Source: CBDIHH01 sp965279095 (lineage in GTDB: Bacteria; Pseudomonadota; Alphaproteobacteria; Caulobacterales; Caulobacteraceae). From it: a stretch of DNA of 64,000 bases. Numbering within the stretch: position 1 is the stretch's first letter; each line of letters opens with the position of its first letter. A program made the translations under genes and the position numbers. Shown here in pieces: positions 16,363 to 25,186 of this stretch. The notes beneath the pieces are model-generated. The model worked only from the letters and a program-made list of their open reading frames with translations, was not told the origin of the DNA and made no database searches. The stretch is taken from contig CBDIHH010000001.1 in assembly GCA_965279095.1 (NCBI GenBank), forward strand, positions 62,001 to 126,000, in the 5' to 3' direction.

Positions 16363-16977
16363 ATGCAGAAGTTCGACCACCTCGACGGCCGCGCGGCGCC
16401 CATGCCGATCGCCAACATCGACACCGACCAGATCATCCCCAAGCAGTTCCTCAAGACGGTGGAGCGCGAGGGGCTGGGCAAGGGGCTGTTCTACGACCTG
16501 CGCTTCGACATGCAGGGGAACGCCAAGCCCGACTTCGTCCTGCATCAGGAGGCTTACAAGGACGCCCACATCCTCATCGCCGGGGACAACTTCGGCTGCG
16601 GCTCGTCGCGCGAGCATGCCCCCTGGGCCCTGCTCGACTTCGGCATCCGCTGCGTGATCTCCTCGTCCTTCGCCGACATCTTCTACAACAACTGCTTCCA
16701 GAACGGCTTGCTGCCCGCCATCGTGAAGCCCGAGGACCTGCACGCCCTCATGGCCGAGGCCAAGGGCGGCAACCACATCTTCGCCGTGGACCTGCCGGCC
16801 CAGACCATCACCGCCCCCTCGGGCAAGGTGGTGCCGTTCTCCATCGACGCCAGCCGCAAGGAGAAGATGCTCAAGGGCCTCGACTCCATCGGCGAGACCC
16901 TGCAGCACGTCGACGACATCGGCAGCTATGAGGCGAAGCGTCGGCAGACGACGCCCTGGCTGGAGGCGGGGGCGTGA
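16363..16977 (+). CDS. leuD: 3-isopropylmalate dehydratase small subunit
   Basis: The 204-aa swivel-domain subunit shows IANIDTDQIIPKQFLK near the N-terminus and GDNFGCGSSREHAPWAL in the middle, the substrate-recognition loop region. It pairs with LeuC. Its TGA stop overlaps the GTG start of the next gene by 4 nt. Confidence 0.96.
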   Translation: MQKFDHLDGRAAPMPIANIDTDQIIPKQFLKTVEREGLGKGLFYDLRFDMQGNAKPDFVLHQEAYKDAHILIAGDNFGCGSSREHAPWALLDFGIRCVISSSFADIFYNNCFQNGLLPAIVKPEDLHALMAEAKGGNHIFAVDLPAQTITAPSGKVVPFSIDASRKEKMLKGLDSIGETLQHVDDIGSYEAKRRQTTPWLEAGA

Positions 16978-17279
16978 CCGTCGTCGTCGTCATCGGCTCC
17001 ATGCGGGTCGCCCCCGATCAGGTCGAGGCGATCCGGCCGCACCTGCGCGCCCTGGTCGAGACCACGCGGCGCAACGACGGCTGCCTCGCCTATGATGTGG
17101 CCGAGGATCTGCTCGATCCCGGCCTGTTCCGCGTCTCCGAGATCTGGCCCGACCAGGCGACCCTCGACGCCCATGGCGCGGCCCCGCACATCGCCCCCTG
17201 GCGCGAGGCGGCGGCGGCCTGCGGCCTCCACGACCGCCAGTTCGCCATCTACGACGCCATCAACCCGCGCACCTTCTGA
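16974..17279 (+). CDS. Antibiotic biosynthesis monooxygenase (ABM) domain protein
   Basis: The 101-aa ferredoxin-like protein matches the ABM/YgiN class (VEAIRPHLRALVETTRRNDGCLAYDVAEDL...FRVSEIWPDQATLDAH). It starts at GTG inside the leuD stop and ends 8 bp before leuB, so it is a full member of the leu operon. ABM proteins can be cofactor-less quinol oxygenases or have no known activity; a link to leucine synthesis is not established. Confidence 0.85.
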   Translation: MTVVVVIGSMRVAPDQVEAIRPHLRALVETTRRNDGCLAYDVAEDLLDPGLFRVSEIWPDQATLDAHGAAPHIAPWREAAAACGLHDRQFAIYDAINPRTF

Positions 17280-17287
17280 GGCCTCCC

Positions 17288-18352
17288 ATGGCGAAGTCCC
17301 TCCTGCTGCTGCCCGGCGACGGCATCGGTCCCGAAGTCATCGACGAAGTCCGCAAGGTTATCGGCTGGATGAACACCCACGCCGGGCTGGACCTGGCGAC
17401 CGAGGAGCGCGCCTTCGGCGGCGCCTCCTACGATCAGCACGGCACGCCGCTGACCGACGAGGCCCGCGACCTGGCCCTGGCCTCCGACGCCGTGCTGATG
17501 GGCGCGGTGGGCGGGCCGCAGTGGGCCGGCAATCCGCGCGACCGGCGCCCGGAGTCCGGCCTGCTCAACCTGCGCAAGGCCATGGACACCTTCGCCAACC
17601 TGCGCCCGGCCCTGTGTTTCGACGCCCTGGCCGACGCCTCCAGCCTCAAGCGCGACCTGATCGCCGGCCTCGACCTGATGATCGTGCGGGAGCTGACCTC
17701 GGGGGTCTATTTCGGCGACAAGAAGATCGAGACCCACCCGGACGGCAGCCGCAGCGCCTACGACGTGCAGTTCTACTCCCAGGCCGAGATCGAGCGGGTG
17801 GCGCGGGTCGCCTTCGAGCTGGCGCGTGGGCGCTCCAACCGGGTGGTCTCGGCCGAGAAGTCCAACGTCATGGACACGGGCCTGCTCTGGCGCGAGGTGG
17901 TCACCGCCCTGCACAAGGCGGAATACGCCGATGTCGAGCTGACCCACGAGCTGGCCGACAGCCTGGCCATGCAGCTGGTGCGCAACCCCAAGCGCTACGA
18001 CGTCATCGTCACCGACAACCTGTTCGGCGACATCCTGTCTGACGCCGCCTCGATGCTGACCGGCTCCATCGGGCTGCTCCCCTCGGCGGCCCTATCGACG
18101 GCGGGCAAGCCGGGTCTGTATGAGCCCGTGCACGGCTCCGCCCCCGACATCGCCGGCCAGGGCTGGGCCAACCCCCTGGCCGCGATCCTCTCCTTCGGCA
18201 TGGCCCTGCGCTGGTCGTTGGAGCGGCCGGACCTCGACGAGCGCCTGTTCAAGGCCGTGGAAGCCGCGCTCAACGCCGGCGCCCGCACGCGGGACCTCGG
18301 CGGGACCATGTCCACCGGCGAGATGGGCGACGCGGTGGTTGCGGCGCTGTAA
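17288..18352 (+). CDS. leuB: 3-isopropylmalate dehydrogenase
   Basis: The 354-aa NAD-dependent decarboxylating dehydrogenase shows LLLPGDGIGPEV at the N-terminus, the substrate loop around RPESGLLNLRK, VRELTSGVYFG, and the nucleotide-binding HGSAPDIAGQ. It is the last gene of leuC-leuD-ABM-leuB. Confidence 0.96.
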   Translation: MAKSLLLLPGDGIGPEVIDEVRKVIGWMNTHAGLDLATEERAFGGASYDQHGTPLTDEARDLALASDAVLMGAVGGPQWAGNPRDRRPESGLLNLRKAMDTFANLRPALCFDALADASSLKRDLIAGLDLMIVRELTSGVYFGDKKIETHPDGSRSAYDVQFYSQAEIERVARVAFELARGRSNRVVSAEKSNVMDTGLLWREVVTALHKAEYADVELTHELADSLAMQLVRNPKRYDVIVTDNLFGDILSDAASMLTGSIGLLPSAALSTAGKPGLYEPVHGSAPDIAGQGWANPLAAILSFGMALRWSLERPDLDERLFKAVEAALNAGARTRDLGGTMSTGEMGDAVVAAL

Positions 18353-18360
18353 TCTCCAGC

Positions 18361-18518
18361 CGTCATCCTTCGGTCGGCCCCAGCGGGGCCGATCCGGAGG
18401 ACCCAGCATCTCGACGAGTTCCGTTTATTGCGGCTGACGCGAGGGCCTTCATCGCCTTCATCCAGGACACGCGCTGCTGGGTCCTCCGGATCAGCCTTCG
18501 GCTGACCGAAGGATGACG
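18361..18518. repeat. Long inverted repeat between leuB and asd
   Basis: Arms CGTCATCCTTCGGTC...CCGGAGGACCCAGCA (from 18361) and TGCTGGGTCCTCCGGATCAG...GACCGAAGGATGACG (to 18518) pair over most of 45 bp around a roughly 65-bp unpaired centre. It is the only copy seen in the window. It may end leuB transcription. Confidence 0.75.
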
Positions 18519-18602
18519 ACGATGAACTGTGTCCCCGCTGCCCTTGCGCGCGCGGGCCTGAGGGCGTAACTGCCCGTTCCCTTTGAACTTAGGAGTATTC
18601 CG

Positions 18603-19631
18603 ATGGGTTACCGGGTGGCCGTCGTCGGCGCCACGGGCAACGTGGGCCGTGAGATGATGAACATCCTCGAGGAAGTGAACTTCCCCGTGGACCATATGCA
18701 TGCGGTGGCCTCGCGAAAATCCATTGGCGTCGAGGTCAACTACGGCGACCGCATCATCCGCTGCGAGGACCTGGAGCAGTTCGACTTCTCCAAGGTCGAC
18801 ATCGTCATGATGTCGGCCGGCGGGGCTGTGTCCAAGGCCTGGTCCGAGAAGATCGGCGCCGCCGGCGCGGTGGTGATCGACAACTCCTCCACCTGGCGCA
18901 TGCACCCCGAGGTGCCGCTGATCGTGCCCGAGGTGAACCCGGACGCCATCGACGGCTTCCGCAAGAAGAACATCATCGCCAATCCCAACTGCTCGACGGC
19001 CCAGCTGGTGGTGGCGCTCGCGCCCTTGCACGCGGTCTCGCGCATCAAGAGGGTGGTGGTCTCGACCTACCAGTCGGTCTCCGGCGCGGGCAAGGCGGGG
19101 ATGGACGAGCTGTGGAACCAGACCAAGGCCATCTACGGCCTCGGCGACGCCAATCCGAAGAAGTTCACCAAGCAGATCGCCTTCAACCTCATTCCCCACA
19201 TCGACGTCTTCCTGGAAGACGGCCAGACCAAGGAAGAGTGGAAGATGGTCGAGGAGACCAAGAAGATCCTCGATCCGTCGATCCAGCTCACCGCCACCTG
19301 CGTGCGGGTGCCGGTGTTCGTCGGCCATTCGGAATCGGTGAACATCGAGTTCGAGGACCATCTCGACGAGGACGACGCCCGCGAGATCCTGCGAAATGCG
19401 CCGGGGGTGATGGTCGTCGACAAGCGCGAGGACGGCGGCTACGCCACGCCCATCGAAAGCGTCGGCGAGTTCGCGGTCTACATCAGCCGGATCCGCAACG
19501 ACACCACGGTCGAGAACGGCATCAACCTGTGGTGCGTGTCCGACAACCTGCGCAAGGGCGCGGCCCTCAACGCCGTGCAGATCGCCCAGCTGATGGACGA
19601 GCGCGGGCTTTTGGAACGCGCTTCGGCCTGA
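18603..19631 (+). CDS. asd: Aspartate-semialdehyde dehydrogenase
   Basis: The 342-aa NADPH enzyme makes aspartate semialdehyde for lysine/DAP, methionine and threonine. The GATGNVGRE motif is at residues 9-17 and catalytic Cys130 lies in NPNCST. ATG 18603 follows TTAGGAG. It is a single gene between palindromic repeats. Confidence 0.96.
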   Translation: MGYRVAVVGATGNVGREMMNILEEVNFPVDHMHAVASRKSIGVEVNYGDRIIRCEDLEQFDFSKVDIVMMSAGGAVSKAWSEKIGAAGAVVIDNSSTWRMHPEVPLIVPEVNPDAIDGFRKKNIIANPNCSTAQLVVALAPLHAVSRIKRVVVSTYQSVSGAGKAGMDELWNQTKAIYGLGDANPKKFTKQIAFNLIPHIDVFLEDGQTKEEWKMVEETKKILDPSIQLTATCVRVPVFVGHSESVNIEFEDHLDEDDAREILRNAPGVMVVDKREDGGYATPIESVGEFAVYISRIRNDTTVENGINLWCVSDNLRKGAALNAVQIAQLMDERGLLERASA

Positions 19632-19640
19632 CGGTCATAC

Positions 19641-19768
19641 ATCCTCCACCGCGAAGCGGGGGAGGTGGGCCCCCGCTGCAAAGCGGGGGGTCGGAGGGGG
19701 CGAACGGCGGCGCGACGGCTCGCCCCCTCAGTCGCTTCGCGACAGCTCCCCCGTTTCTCGGGGGAGCA
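19641..19768. repeat. Palindromic intergenic repeat family B, copy 3
   Basis: CCTCCACCGCGAAGCGGGGGAGG and CTCCCCCGTTTCTCGGGGGAG flank the centre with CGGAGGGGGCG and CGCCCCCTCAGTCGCTTCG. It lies between the convergent asd and esterase genes. Confidence 0.7.
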
Positions 19769-19777
19769 TAGGCGCCC

Positions 19778-20911
19778 CTACAGCCCCTGGTACAGCGCGT
19801 CGATCAGGCGCCGCGCCCGGGGGTCGCCGATCAGGTGGACCGACTGCTTGTTCATGACGTACGCGCCCGACAGGCGGCGCTCGGGGTCGGCGAAGCCGCA
19901 CGAGCCGCCCCAGCCGTAGTGGCCGAAGCTGTCGGCGCCGGGGCCGTAGATGTCCAGCCCCTCGTTGCGCAGCACCCCCGCGCCCCAGACGACGGTGAAG
20001 GGCAAGACCTTGTCCGGCCCCTCGATGCGGCTGCGGGCCGCCGCCGCCGCCGCCCCGGGCGCCAGCACCTCGAGGTCGCCGATCCGGCCGTCGCAGGCGA
20101 AGGCGGCCATCAGGGTCGCCAGGGCCAGGGCGGTGGCGTGGCCGTTGGCCGAGGGCAACTGCGCCTGGCGCCAGCGCGCCCCGTCGCGGCCCGGCGGGGC
20201 GGACCAGGGCTTGAAGAAGGCCAGCTGACGCACTTCGGTGAGCTCGCCCAGGTCAGGCACGGCGGGCGGCCGCTGCATCTGCGCCAGGCGCGGCGTCTCC
20301 TCGTCCGGAAGGCCGATCCAGAAGTCCAGGCCGAGCGGCTCGCCCAGGTCCTCGCGCAGGGCGTCGCCGATGGTCCGCCCGTCCACGCGCCGGAAGATCT
20401 CGCCGGCGATGAAGCCGAAGGTCGACGGGTGGTAGCCCGAGGCGGTCCCCGGCGGCCACAGGGGCGCCTCGGCGGCGATGCGGGCGCAGATGGCGTCCCA
20501 GTCGAACCATTCCTCGGGATCGAAGGGGCCGCGCAGGGCGGCCAGGCCGTCCTGGTGCGAGAGGGCCTGCTCCACGGTGATCTCGGCCTTGCCGGCGGCG
20601 CCAAACTCGGGCCAGACGCTGGCGACAGTCTGGCCGTAATCGAGACGGCCCTGGCCAACCAGCCGCGCCATCATCAGGGCGACCGCCGCCTTGGTGCTGG
20701 AGAACAGGGGGCAGAGGGTCGTCTGGTCGAACGGGGCCTGCCGCTGGCGGTCGCGCCAGCCGCCCCACAGGTCCACCACCACCTCGCCGTCCACCAGGGC
20801 GGTGAAGCGCGCGCCAAGTTCCTCGCCGGCGGCGAAATGGGCGGCGAAGGCGTCGCGCACGGCCTGCAAGCGGGGCGGGCAGACGCCGCCGATGTCGGGG
20901 GACTGGGACAC
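19778..20911 (-). CDS. Beta-lactamase-fold serine hydrolase (EstB/family VIII esterase type)
   Basis: The 377-aa protein has the Ser-x-x-Lys pair at residues 71-74 (SSTK) and a tyrosine motif (GYHPSTFGF) that fits the YxN/YxS position. GWGGSCGFADP near the C-terminus replaces the KTG box. No signal peptide is visible, which favours a cytoplasmic esterase over a beta-lactamase. It is divergent from the GST gene. Substrate is unknown. Confidence 0.85.
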   Translation of the reverse strand: MSQSPDIGGVCPPRLQAVRDAFAAHFAAGEELGARFTALVDGEVVVDLWGGWRDRQRQAPFDQTTLCPLFSSTKAAVALMMARLVGQGRLDYGQTVASVWPEFGAAGKAEITVEQALSHQDGLAALRGPFDPEEWFDWDAICARIAAEAPLWPPGTASGYHPSTFGFIAGEIFRRVDGRTIGDALREDLGEPLGLDFWIGLPDEETPRLAQMQRPPAVPDLGELTEVRQLAFFKPWSAPPGRDGARWRQAQLPSANGHATALALATLMAAFACDGRIGDLEVLAPGAAAAAARSRIEGPDKVLPFTVVWGAGVLRNEGLDIYGPGADSFGHYGWGGSCGFADPERRLSGAYVMNKQSVHLIGDPRARRLIDALYQGL

Positions 20912-21009
20912 AGGCGGGATGTCGCCGATGCGGTCGGTCGGCGCAAGCCGGGATTGACGGCGGCGATCCGGTTGGGGAGGCTGGGCGCCTGCCCCGAGGA
21001 GCCCCGGCC

Positions 21010-21618
21010 ATGAGCGACGAGATCACCTTCTACTACAATCCCCGATCGCGGGCCCAGATGGCCCACTGGATGCTCGAGGAGGTCGGCGCGCCCTACAGGA
21101 CGGTGTTGATGGACCTGCAGGGCGGCGACACCCGCAAGCCCGAGTTCCTCGCGGTCAATCCCATGGGCAAGCTGCCGACCATCGTCCACAAGGGCGTGGT
21201 GGTGACCGAGACGGCGGCCATCATCGCCTATCTCGCCGACGCCTTCCCCGCCGCGGGCCTCGCCCCCGCCCTGGATGATCCCCGCCGCGGCGCCTACTAC
21301 CGCTGGCTGTTCTTCGGCGCGGGCTGTTTCGAGCCGGCGCTGCTGGAGACCATGCTCAAGCGGCCCCCGGTGGAGAACAAGGGCATGCTCGGCTGGGGCA
21401 GCTATGAGGATGTCCTGTCGGCCCTGAAGCAGACCCTGTCGAAGGGGTCCTATCTGCTCGGCGAGCAGTTCACCGCCGCCGATGTCTATGTCGGCTCGGA
21501 GATCGGCTGGGCGATGATGTTCGGCGCCCCGGGGCTCAAGGGCGACCCGGTGTTCGACGCCTATGTCGCCCGCCTGCACGAGCGGCCGGCCTTCGCGCGG
21601 TCGTCGGCGCCGGCGTAG
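21010..21618 (+). CDS. Glutathione S-transferase family protein
   Basis: The 202-aa protein has an N-terminal thioredoxin-like domain (FYYNPRSRAQMAHWMLEEVG; NPMGKLPTIV with cis-Pro; VTETAAIIAYLAD) and a C-terminal helical domain. YNPRSRA suggests a Ser or Tyr nucleophile of the alphaproteobacterial beta/nu-like classes. Its stop codon lies in a hairpin that begins the intergenic repeat pair. Confidence 0.9.
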   Translation: MSDEITFYYNPRSRAQMAHWMLEEVGAPYRTVLMDLQGGDTRKPEFLAVNPMGKLPTIVHKGVVVTETAAIIAYLADAFPAAGLAPALDDPRRGAYYRWLFFGAGCFEPALLETMLKRPPVENKGMLGWGSYEDVLSALKQTLSKGSYLLGEQFTAADVYVGSEIGWAMMFGAPGLKGDPVFDAYVARLHERPAFARSSAPA

Positions 21619-21729
21619 AGCACGTCAGGCGAAAGCGGAAACCGGTTTCGCCGCCCGACGTGCTCTAAGTGTTTGATTTAGAGCCTTTCTTATCGGTTCA
21701 AATGAATCCATTTGAACCGGAAAGGCTCT
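21617..21729. terminator. Pair of hairpins between convergent GST and pdxY genes
   Basis: Hairpin 1 (21617-21666) is bounded by AGAGCACGTC and GACGTGCTCT. Hairpin 2 (21680-21729) is bounded by AGAGCCTTTC and GAAAGGCTCT with inner CGGTTCAAATG and CATTTGAACCG. Each starts or ends inside one of the two stop codons. They probably serve as a bidirectional terminator; the shared AGAGC/GCTCT ends suggest one repeat class. Confidence 0.75.
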
Positions 21730-22576
21730 AGCCCAGGCGCTCCATGCGCACGGCGGCGGAGATGCCCTTCAGCCGCTGGCCCATGTCGATCACCGGCAGT
21801 TCCCCGAGGTTGCCGGCCGCCGCCGAGGCGATGGTCTCCACCAGTCCGCCGGCGGCGCGGGCCAGGGCGTAGGACAGGGGCTGTTTCTCGAGCAGGTGGG
21901 CGGCGAACAGGGCGGTGAGCAGGTCGCCGGTGCCGCTGGGGGCGCCGGGCGCGCGGGTGTGGGCGGCCAGCCAGGCCTCGCGGCGGTCGGCGTAGACGAT
22001 ACCGATCTCATGGGCGCGCATGACCGAGGACACCAGGGTGGCCTTGCCCAGCAGGCGCGCCGCCGCGACGGCCGAGGCCGGGTCGCGCACCGGGGTGTGG
22101 GTCAGCCGTTCCAGCTCCCAGGCGTTGGGGGCGACGATATCGGCGCGGGGGATCAGCTCGCGGGCGATGGCCTCGGCGACGTCGACCCCCACATAGAGGC
22201 CCTTGCCGGCGTCGCCCATCACCGGGTCGACGAGGATGGTCGGCTTGCGCCCGGCCTCGGGGTCGCGGGGCACGGCCCGCACCGCGTCGATGGCCCGGGC
22301 GGCGGCGCGCACCTGGTCGGCCGAGGCGAAATAGCCGGTCAGCACCAGGTCGGCGCGGGCCAGCACCCCATTGGCCTCGATGCCGTCGATCATCCCCTCG
22401 AAGGTCTCCACCGGCACCGCCGCCCCGCCGGGCGCGCCCCAGCCGGGATGGCGGCCGAACAGCACCGTGGGCGCCAGCACCGCCTCGATGCGGAAGGCCG
22501 ACAGGGCCAGGGCCTGGACGGTGCCCCCGACGCGGCTGGAGGCGACATGGCTGGAGAGGATGAGGGCGGTGGGCAT
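21728..22576 (-). CDS. pdxY: Pyridoxal/pyridoxine kinase family protein
   Basis: The 282-aa ribokinase-fold protein begins ALILSSHVASSRVGG, the vitamin B6 kinase N-terminus with its conserved Ser. ILVDPVMGD and SGTGDLLTALFAAHLL, holding the catalytic Asp of GTGD, follow. It phosphorylates pyridoxal to PLP. It is convergent with the GST gene. Upstream lies the long repeat array. Confidence 0.88.
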   Translation of the reverse strand: MPTALILSSHVASSRVGGTVQALALSAFRIEAVLAPTVLFGRHPGWGAPGGAAVPVETFEGMIDGIEANGVLARADLVLTGYFASADQVRAAARAIDAVRAVPRDPEAGRKPTILVDPVMGDAGKGLYVGVDVAEAIARELIPRADIVAPNAWELERLTHTPVRDPASAVAAARLLGKATLVSSVMRAHEIGIVYADRREAWLAAHTRAPGAPSGTGDLLTALFAAHLLEKQPLSYALARAAGGLVETIASAAAGNLGELPVIDMGQRLKGISAAVRMERLG

Positions 22577-22643
22577 GACGAAGCTTTGCTACACCGTCCA
22601 AACAAACAAATGACTAAGGGATGGTTATCGGCGCCTGGCAGGC

Positions 22644-23432
22644 GGCGGCGCTGCCCCCTCCACCGCGGCGCTACGCTTGCAGGGGAGGAGAGGGCCGTCT
22701 TCTCCTCCCCCGCTTTTTGGCGGGGGAGGGGGACCGCGTAGCGGTGGAGGGGGCAGCGCCGCCACGTCCGGATAGGTCGCGTTCTGGCGCTGGACTCACC
22801 GACCGGCGGCGCAGCCCCCTCCACCACGCTTCGCGCGGTCCCCCTCCCCCGCGGCGCTGCGCTTGCAGGGGAGGAGAGGGCCGTCTTCTCCTCCCCCGCT
22901 TTTTGGCGGGGAGGGGGACCGCGTAGCGGTGGAGGGGGCAGCGCCGCCATGTCCGGAAAGGTCGCGATCTGGCGCTGGACTCACCGACCAGCGGCGCAGC
23001 CCCCTCCACCCCGCTTCGCGCGGTCCCCCTCCCCCGCGGCGCTGCGCTTGCAGGGGAGGAGAGGGCCATCTTCTCCTCCCCGCTTTTTGGCGGGGGAGGG
23101 GGACCGCGTAGCGGTGGAGGGGGCAGCGCCGCCATGTCCGGATAGGTCGCGATCTGGCGCTGGACTCACCGACCGGCGGCGCAGCCCCCTCCACCCCGCT
23201 TCGCGCGGTCCCCCTCCCCGCGGCGCTGCGCTTGCAGGGGAGGAGAGGGCCGTCTTCTCCTCCCCCGCTCTTGGCGGGGGAGGGGACCGCGTAGCGGTGG
23301 AGGGGGCAGCGCGGGGTTGTCCGGAGAGGTTGCGTTCTGGCGCTGGACTCACAACGCGCGGCGCAGCCCCCTCCACCACGCTTCGCGCGGTCCCCCTCCC
23401 CCAGTCGCTCGCTGCGCGAGGCTCCGGGGGAG
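22644..23432. repeat. Tandem palindromic array with a roughly 185-bp unit (family B)
   Basis: Units beginning GGCG(C/T)(A/T)GCCCCCTCCACC start near 22648, 22808, 22993, 23178 and 23360, giving spacings of 160, 185, 185 and 182 bp. Each unit contains CCCCCTCCACC.CGCTTCGCG and its complement GGTGGAGGGGG, an inner GGGGAGGAGAGGGCC / TCTTCTCCTCCCC pair, and a constant spacer ending TGGCGCTGGACTCAC. No gene is supported here; all open frames are antisense or out-of-frame products of the repeats. Confidence 0.88.
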
Positions 23433-23456
23433 GAGTACCCTTATTCTGAACCCTTG

Positions 23457-23585
23457 ATCTCATGGTGGAGCGGAGCCTGTCGGGGCGGGTCACTCAAGGA
23501 CGGCCCGCAGGGCCGCCGCGCCGCGGCCGCGCGAGCGCGGTCCTTGACTGACCCGTCCCGACAGGCAGGATTCTCGGCATGAGAT
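23457..23585. repeat. Palindromic element family C, copy 2
   Basis: Main arms at 23475-23501 and 23540-23566 pair over 25 of 27 bp. The outer arms ATCTCATG and CATGAGAT lie at 23457-23464 and 23578-23585. Sequence differences from copy 1 in the left arm (GCCTGTC against GCCTGCC) are matched by changes in the right arm. It lies between the tandem array and ahcY. Confidence 0.85.
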
Positions 23586-23656
23586 GAAGGGGGTGATGGG
23601 GTGGAAAACAAGCTGGTTGGATAATCGAGGTCTAGCGCCGCCCAAAGTCCCCCAAC

Positions 23657-23686
23657 AAAAAAGCCCCCGGCGTCTCCGCCAGGGGC
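23657..23686 (-). terminator. Rho-independent terminator of ahcY
   Basis: Read on the minus strand, a 10-bp stem (GCCCCTGGCG and CGCCGGGGGC with one G-U pair) closes a GAGA loop and is followed by six T residues. It lies 26 bp after the ahcY stop. Confidence 0.9.
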
Positions 23687-23711
23687 CTCTCCGTAGACGC
23701 CGCGCAGCGTC

Positions 23712-25104
<1,393 letters not shown>

Positions 25105-25164
25105 CGCGGGCTCCTGAGGTTTTGTCGGGCTTCTATAGCGATGGAGCCTTAATCGAGCAATAAG

Positions 25165-25186
25165 GACATAAAGATATCTTTATGTC
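25165..25186. promoter_or_regulatory. Perfect 22-bp palindrome upstream of ahcY, candidate operator
   Basis: GACATAAAGAT is followed directly by its exact complement ATCTTTATGTC, 61 bp before the ahcY start. It also covers the stop codon of the upstream CYTH/CHAD gene (25180-25182). From memory, ATAAAGAnnTCTTTAT-type dyads are predicted sites for ArsR-family SAM/SAH-responsive regulators in alphaproteobacteria; this was not checked. Confidence 0.7.

Noticed and set aside
22644..23432. CRISPR array
   Set aside because: The repeat unit is about 185 bp, repeats are nearly continuous palindromes, spacers are almost identical and no cas gene is present.
22621..23493. Repetitive proteins encoded within the tandem array
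   Set aside because: Frames on both strands give Pro/Arg/Gly-rich products with no ribosome sites; they follow from the repeat structure.
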